Source of the DNA: Bacteroidota bacterium
Lineage (GTDB): Bacteria; Bacteroidota; Ignavibacteria; Kapaibacteriales; UBA2268
Assembly: GCA_027371665.1 (NCBI GenBank)
Contig: DAHXMP010000131.1
Coordinates: 1 to 9,861, forward strand
Reading direction: 5' to 3'
DNA: 9,861 nt
In this document: piece after piece, positions 7,038 through 9,861 of the stretch
Position numbering within the stretch: the stretch's first letter is position 1
Layout of the letters: each line of letters begins with the position of its first letter
Translations under genes and position numbers: made by a program
The notes under the pieces: model-generated
Seen by the model: the letters and a program-made list of their open reading frames with translations, nothing else
Told to the model about the DNA's origin: nothing
The model's database searches: none

Positions 7038-8561
7038 ATGAAAAAGTTCTATTTAATATTTTTAGGATTACTTATTTTATCATCTGCAGATATCTACTCA
7101 CAAAATTTTAATAATATACGTTTAGGTATTGGCGGTGGGGCTTCGATTGGCATTAATGAGTCGAAAACAAGGCCGATGGATTTTTCAGCCAGAGCTATGC
7201 TAAGGGTGCCATTATCATCAATGTTTTCCGGAGACGTCGGACTTGAATACCTTACAAATCATGGAGAAACCTGGGCACCCGGTAATTATAAAACACAAAT
7301 TATTCCCTTAGATGCCAGGTTGCTTTTTACTCCCTTAACTTCGGATAATTGGATGCCTTATATTTTTGCCGGTTTAGGTTTTTTTAATTTCAATGTTTTG
7401 GAAAAATCTCCGCTTGCCGGTCCCGGAACTCCTATGAATGGCTGGGGTGGCTTAGGAATTGCAGGCATAGGCATTGAAGCAAGACTATCTTCGAATTTTT
7501 CATTGGACCTTCATTTTTCAGGGAGCAGGGCATCCAATGACAATCTGAATACCGAACAGGACAATATTAATGACGGTTATTGGAGCGGTATTTTATCTGT
7601 TATCTATTCTTTTGGCAATCCAAACGTTGATACTGACGGAGACGGTTTGAGCGATGCTTATGAAAAGGAAATAGGTACTGACCCCAATAATCCCGATACT
7701 GACGGAGACGGTCTTACTGATGGCGAAGAAGTCAATAAATACCATACAAACCCTTTAAACCCGGATACTGATGGAGACGGTCTTAAGGATGGCGATGAGG
7801 TGCATAAATATCATACAGACCCGTTAAAGCCTGATACCGATGGCGATGGTTTGACTGATGGGCAGGAGGTTTTGACCTATCATACAGACCCGTTAAATCC
7901 CGATACCGATGGCGATGGTTTGACTGATGGGCAGGAAGTTTTGACTTATCATACAGACCCGTTAAAGCCTGATACCGATGGCGATGGTTTGACTGATGGT
8001 GAAGAAGTCAATAAATACCATACAGACCCGTTAAAGCCTGATACCGACGGTGATGGTTTGACTGATGGCGATGAAGTTCATAAATATAAAACCGACCCCT
8101 TGAATCCTGACACCGATGGCGGTTCCGTTAATGACGGTATTGAAGTTCATCGGGGTACCGACCCATTAAATCCTAAAGATGATATTACTCCGAAGAAAGA
8201 AACTTTCAAGACTGAAATTGGAAAGTCTCTGGTTCTTGAAGGCATTGTTTTCGAAACGGGGAAATATACAATCCTTCCGGCTTCTGAACCTATTCTGAAT
8301 AAAGCATTAAATACTTTGGAGGAAAATCCTGATATTATAGTAGAAATACAAGGATACACAGATAATGCAGGTAACAGAGTTAAAAACCAGAAGCTTTCTC
8401 TTAACAGGGCTAATGCTGTCAGAGATTGGCTGGTATCACATGGCATTGATGCAAAACGTTTGACTACTAAAGGATTCGGACAGGAAAAACCGCTTGTTCC
8501 AAATACAAGCCCGGAAAATATGCAAAAAAACAGAAGAATAGAATTTGTCAGAATCAAATAG
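7038..8561 (+). CDS. OmpA-family outer-membrane protein with thrombospondin type 3-like repeats
   Basis: The 507-residue product has a signal peptide (about 1-22, MKKFYLIFLGLLILSSADIYSQ), an eight-stranded-type OmpA N-terminal barrel (about 27-192; alternating strands such as IPLDARLLFTPL and WMPYIFAGLGFFNF), eight Asp-rich repeats (198-379) and a C-terminal OmpA peptidoglycan-binding domain (about 395-507). In the last, Asp442 in GYTDNAG and Arg457 in LSLNRANAV are 15 residues apart, as are the diaminopimelate-binding pair of Acinetobacter OmpA. The repeats have DxDxDG calcium-loop character (DTDGDGLTDG) and probably form a rigid, calcium-dependent spacer between barrel and cell wall. The likely role is anchoring the outer membrane to peptidoglycan. 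It has its own Shine-Dalgarno, a promoter with a long leader, and a strong terminator, so it is probably transcribed alone. Confidence 0.93.
   Translation: MKKFYLIFLGLLILSSADIYSQNFNNIRLGIGGGASIGINESKTRPMDFSARAMLRVPLSSMFSGDVGLEYLTNHGETWAPGNYKTQIIPLDARLLFTPLTSDNWMPYIFAGLGFFNFNVLEKSPLAGPGTPMNGWGGLGIAGIGIEARLSSNFSLDLHFSGSRASNDNLNTEQDNINDGYWSGILSVIYSFGNPNVDTDGDGLSDAYEKEIGTDPNNPDTDGDGLTDGEEVNKYHTNPLNPDTDGDGLKDGDEVHKYHTDPLKPDTDGDGLTDGQEVLTYHTDPLNPDTDGDGLTDGQEVLTYHTDPLKPDTDGDGLTDGEEVNKYHTDPLKPDTDGDGLTDGDEVHKYKTDPLNPDTDGGSVNDGIEVHRGTDPLNPKDDITPKKETFKTEIGKSLVLEGIVFETGKYTILPASEPILNKALNTLEENPDIIVEIQGYTDNAGNRVKNQKLSLNRANAVRDWLVSHGIDAKRLTTKGFGQEKPLVPNTSPENMQKNRRIEFVRIK
7629..8174 (+). repeat. Eight in-frame tandem repeats, 69-base core unit (TSP3-like)
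   Basis: Units start at 7629 (66 bases), 7695, 7764, 7833, 7902, 7971, 8040 (69 bases each) and 8109 (66 bases). The protein unit is DTDGDGLTDGxEVxxYHTDPLxP. Units at 7833 and 7902 differ at only 4 of 69 bases by hand count. Variable residues sort the inner units into types EEVNKY, DEVHKY, QEVLTY, QEVLTY, EEVNKY, DEVHKY, showing duplication of multi-unit blocks. Changes in unit number would keep the frame. Confidence 0.95.
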
Positions 8562-8638
8562 TACTTGTTTTTTTAATTATCGGGATTATTTATGAAACTT
8601 CTTATCCCAAGAACATTAACTTATATCTAAAATATGAC

Positions 8639-8676
8639 AAAAAAAAGCACCCCGGAGATTCCAGGGGTGCTTTTTT
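8639..8676. terminator. Intrinsic terminator after the OmpA-family gene, probably bidirectional
   Basis: The stem GCACCCC (8647-8653) / GGGGTGC (8664-8670) is extended by an inner GGA/TCC pairing and flanked by an A run (8639-8646) and six T (8671-8676). The A and T runs make it able to work on both strands. It lies about 80 bases after the OmpA-family stop. Confidence 0.92.
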
Positions 8677-8709
8677 ATAAAAAAATTTGGATTTGCTAAC
8701 TATTGTTTA

Positions 8710-8872
8710 TTGATGTCATTCCCGCTTTCATTAGTAATTAGTAATTGCCTTCACTCATCCACGCTAATTTTTACGCAAAGACTTTAAACCGCAAAGTCCG
8801 CTGTATTGAAACTCCATTCCTCAGAGGAAGGGTCAGGATAGGTGTAAAAAAACATTTGCAAATTCCGAAAAA
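8710..8872. repeat. Gene-free spacer with decayed intergenic repeats
   Basis: No credible gene lies here. Recognisable pieces are TGATGTCATTCCCGCTTTCA (8711-8730), resembling one half of a common GTCATTCCCGC palindrome; two exact heptamers TTAGTAA (8731-8744); a CGCAAAG pair (8774-8780 exact; CCGCAAAG at 8789-8796); and a small palindrome TTCCT-CAG-AGGAA (8817-8829). All appear as single or partial copies. Confidence 0.5.
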
Positions 8873-8873
8873 T

Positions 8874-8903
8874 TTTGCTAAGTTTATGGTAATACTACGT
8901 GTT
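8874..8903 (+). promoter_or_regulatory. Candidate promoter of the LamG-domain gene
   Basis: TTTG (8874-8877), 18 bases, then TACGTGTT (8896-8903) keeps four of six fixed positions of TANNTTTG. Taken alone it is weak; its support is the same spacing and register as the copy at 6762-6791, followed 61 bases on by the same AAGAACTTTTTTG block. The implied leader is about 145 bases. Confidence 0.4.
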
Positions 8904-8933
8904 ACACACATAAGAAAAATGAATAAAATGCTA

Positions 8934-9008
8934 AAGAACTTTTTTGCAGAAATTCCCTCAATGCATACTGGCACTAATTTACGGGAAAATACCCGAAAAA
9001 ATTTTTTT
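8934..9008 (+). promoter_or_regulatory. Candidate structured 5' leader element, copy B
   Basis: AAGAACTTTTTTG (8934-8946) and CCCTCAATGC (8955-8964) match copy A at a constant offset of 2112 bases. The positions equivalent to the 3' arm (8997-9007, AAAAATTTTTT) can pair with the 5' arm at 10 of 11 positions if one G-U pair is allowed. An inner hairpin CGGG (8982-8985) / CCCG (8992-8995) precedes a T run (9002-9008). A/T runs pair easily by chance, so the 3' arm here is weaker evidence than in copy A. Confidence 0.4.
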
Positions 9009-9053
9009 ATATTTCCTGTTCGGTGTTATTTAAAATGTAAAGAAAAAATTAAG

Positions 9054-9861
9054 ATGTTAAAGATAAATAAAATCTTCTTTTTTCTATTTTTTTTATTTCC
9101 CTCATTCTATATTTATTCACAATCGTTACACTTAACAAAAACACCACAATGGGTAAACATAGGTGATTTAGATATTTCTGGTAATCAAATTACTATTGAA
9201 GCTAAAATTACATCAGACAGAATGAATTCTTTGAATATTGTTTCAAAGCACACTGACGAATCGAATGTAAATTATAATCTAAGACCTGGTCAATTTGAAA
9301 TAAATTCAGGTGGTAAATTTCACGATATATTGCTTGATGCTTCTTCAAAGCCAATCAATAAAACCTATCATATTGCTGGTGTTTATGATGGTAGTATGGT
9401 CAAACTTTTTATTAATGGTTGCTTAGTGGCTTCTGAGTCAGCTTCCGGAAATTTAGTTCAGAATAATTTGAAAACTTCAATAGGTCAAATGTCCTCTGGA
9501 GATCGTGACGAACAATTTTATGGTTACATTGAAGAAGTCAGAATCTGGAATGTTGCAAGAACTGAAGATGAGATTAAAGCAAATATGAATGACTTGCCGA
9601 ATCCAACACAACAACCAGGACTCATTGCCTATTATAAATTTGAAGGTGCAAATCCATATAAAAATTTGCAAGGGGATTCTGTTTGGGATGGTAATCCTAT
9701 TGGCAATCCCGATATTGTTAATAATCCTTATAATAATTTCATTAAACCATTTTCAATGGATAGTATAGAACCAATTTATGTAAATAATTCAGATAATATT
9801 AAAAGTAAAATTATAGTCCATGTATCTGGTGGTTCTCATGATTATGAATATTCTCTTGATA
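9054..9861 (+). CDS. LamG-domain secreted surface protein, 3' truncated by window edge
   Basis: The frame is open to the right edge, giving 269 residues without a stop. The start at 9054 gives a clean signal peptide (about 1-23: MLKINKIFFFLFFLFPSFYI core, cleavage near YSQ). Residues about 30-200 form a concanavalin A/LamG-like jelly roll: QWVNIGDLDISGNQITIEA, YHIAGVYDGSMVKLFINGCL (106-125), and GYIEEVRIWNVARTEDEI (157-174), the usual closing motif, then LIAYYKFEG. At the cut end, VHVSGGSHDYEYSLD resembles the start of a SprB-type repeat (GGxxxYxYS), known from T9SS-dependent gliding adhesins. Such proteins are exported, often large, and bind glycans or surfaces; the ligand is unknown. A T9SS sorting domain would be expected beyond the window. 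There is no clear Shine-Dalgarno. The frame continues upstream to an ATG at 8919, but that would bury the signal peptide behind 45 residues encoded by the leader element. Confidence 0.85.
   Translation, partial: MLKINKIFFFLFFLFPSFYIYSQSLHLTKTPQWVNIGDLDISGNQITIEAKITSDRMNSLNIVSKHTDESNVNYNLRPGQFEINSGGKFHDILLDASSKPINKTYHIAGVYDGSMVKLFINGCLVASESASGNLVQNNLKTSIGQMSSGDRDEQFYGYIEEVRIWNVARTEDEIKANMNDLPNPTQQPGLIAYYKFEGANPYKNLQGDSVWDGNPIGNPDIVNNPYNNFIKPFSMDSIEPIYVNNSDNIKSKIIVHVSGGSHDYEYSLD

Noticed and set aside
7629..8174. Possible CRISPR-like array
   Set aside because: The units are contiguous without spacers, in frame, and encode Asp-rich TSP3-like repeats.
8147..8557. 136-residue minus-strand open frame opposite the OmpA C-terminal domain
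   Set aside because: The sense strand has intact OmpA binding residues, so this frame is a shadow.
8771..8974. 67-residue minus-strand frame in the spacer before the LamG gene
   Set aside because: GTG start without a ribosome-binding site and made of repeat DNA; kept only as a weak alternative in the findings.
1..9861. Defence system, mobile element or biosynthetic cluster
   Set aside because: No nuclease-helicase set, toxin-antitoxin pair, reverse transcriptase, transposase, integrase or biosynthetic enzyme was seen; the genes are housekeeping and envelope functions.

Overview
The window looks like chromosomal DNA from a Bacteroidota-type bacterium of the FCB group, perhaps an Ignavibacteria/Kapabacteria-like lineage. 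Three things suggest this: a C-terminal type A sorting domain of the type IX secretion system (T9SS), promoters of the Bacteroidota form (TTTG, spacer, TANNTTTG), and an envelope gene set typical of the group (TonB-dependent receptor with an N-terminal carboxypeptidase-regulatory-like domain, OmpA protein with calcium-type repeats, LamG surface protein). The exact phylum cannot be fixed from sequence reading alone. No transposase, integrase, phage gene, CRISPR array, tRNA or rRNA was seen.

Layout. Positions 2-418 (+) are the tail of a secreted T9SS cargo protein. It converges, 15 bases apart, on a two-gene minus-strand operon: yqeY (2809-3255) then mutS2 (434-2806), 2 bases apart. An AT-rich divergent spacer follows, then a small membrane-anchored, His-rich protein with a CPLC motif (3447-3830, +) and a TonB-dependent receptor (3988-6414, +). 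A repeat-rich spacer (6415-7037) leads to an OmpA-family protein with eight 22-23-residue Asp-rich repeats (7038-8561, +), closed by a strong intrinsic terminator (8639-8676). A second repeat-rich spacer leads to a LamG-domain surface protein that runs off the right edge (9054-9861, +).

How the genes fit together. The plus-strand genes are mostly envelope or surface functions: import across the outer membrane with a possible metal-handling partner, an outer-membrane-to-peptidoglycan tether, and secreted adhesin-like proteins. The minus-strand operon is housekeeping (DNA/ribosome maintenance ATPase-nuclease plus a tRNA-amidotransferase-like small protein).

Most interesting signal. The leaders of the OmpA gene (6761-6907) and of the LamG gene (8873-9008) contain a similar element. 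The two copies align without gaps over about 90 bases (about 64% identical by hand count): promoter-like boxes, a conserved AAGAACTTTTTTG block 61 bases after the start of a shared TTTTGCTA, and a conserved CCCNCAATGC block. In the first copy the AAGAACTTTTT block has a perfect 11-base inverted partner 52 bases downstream; in the second copy the same-register positions can still pair. This may be an undescribed structured 5' leader shared by surface-protein genes. The spacers also carry seven-base periodic arrays with a different consensus at each site.
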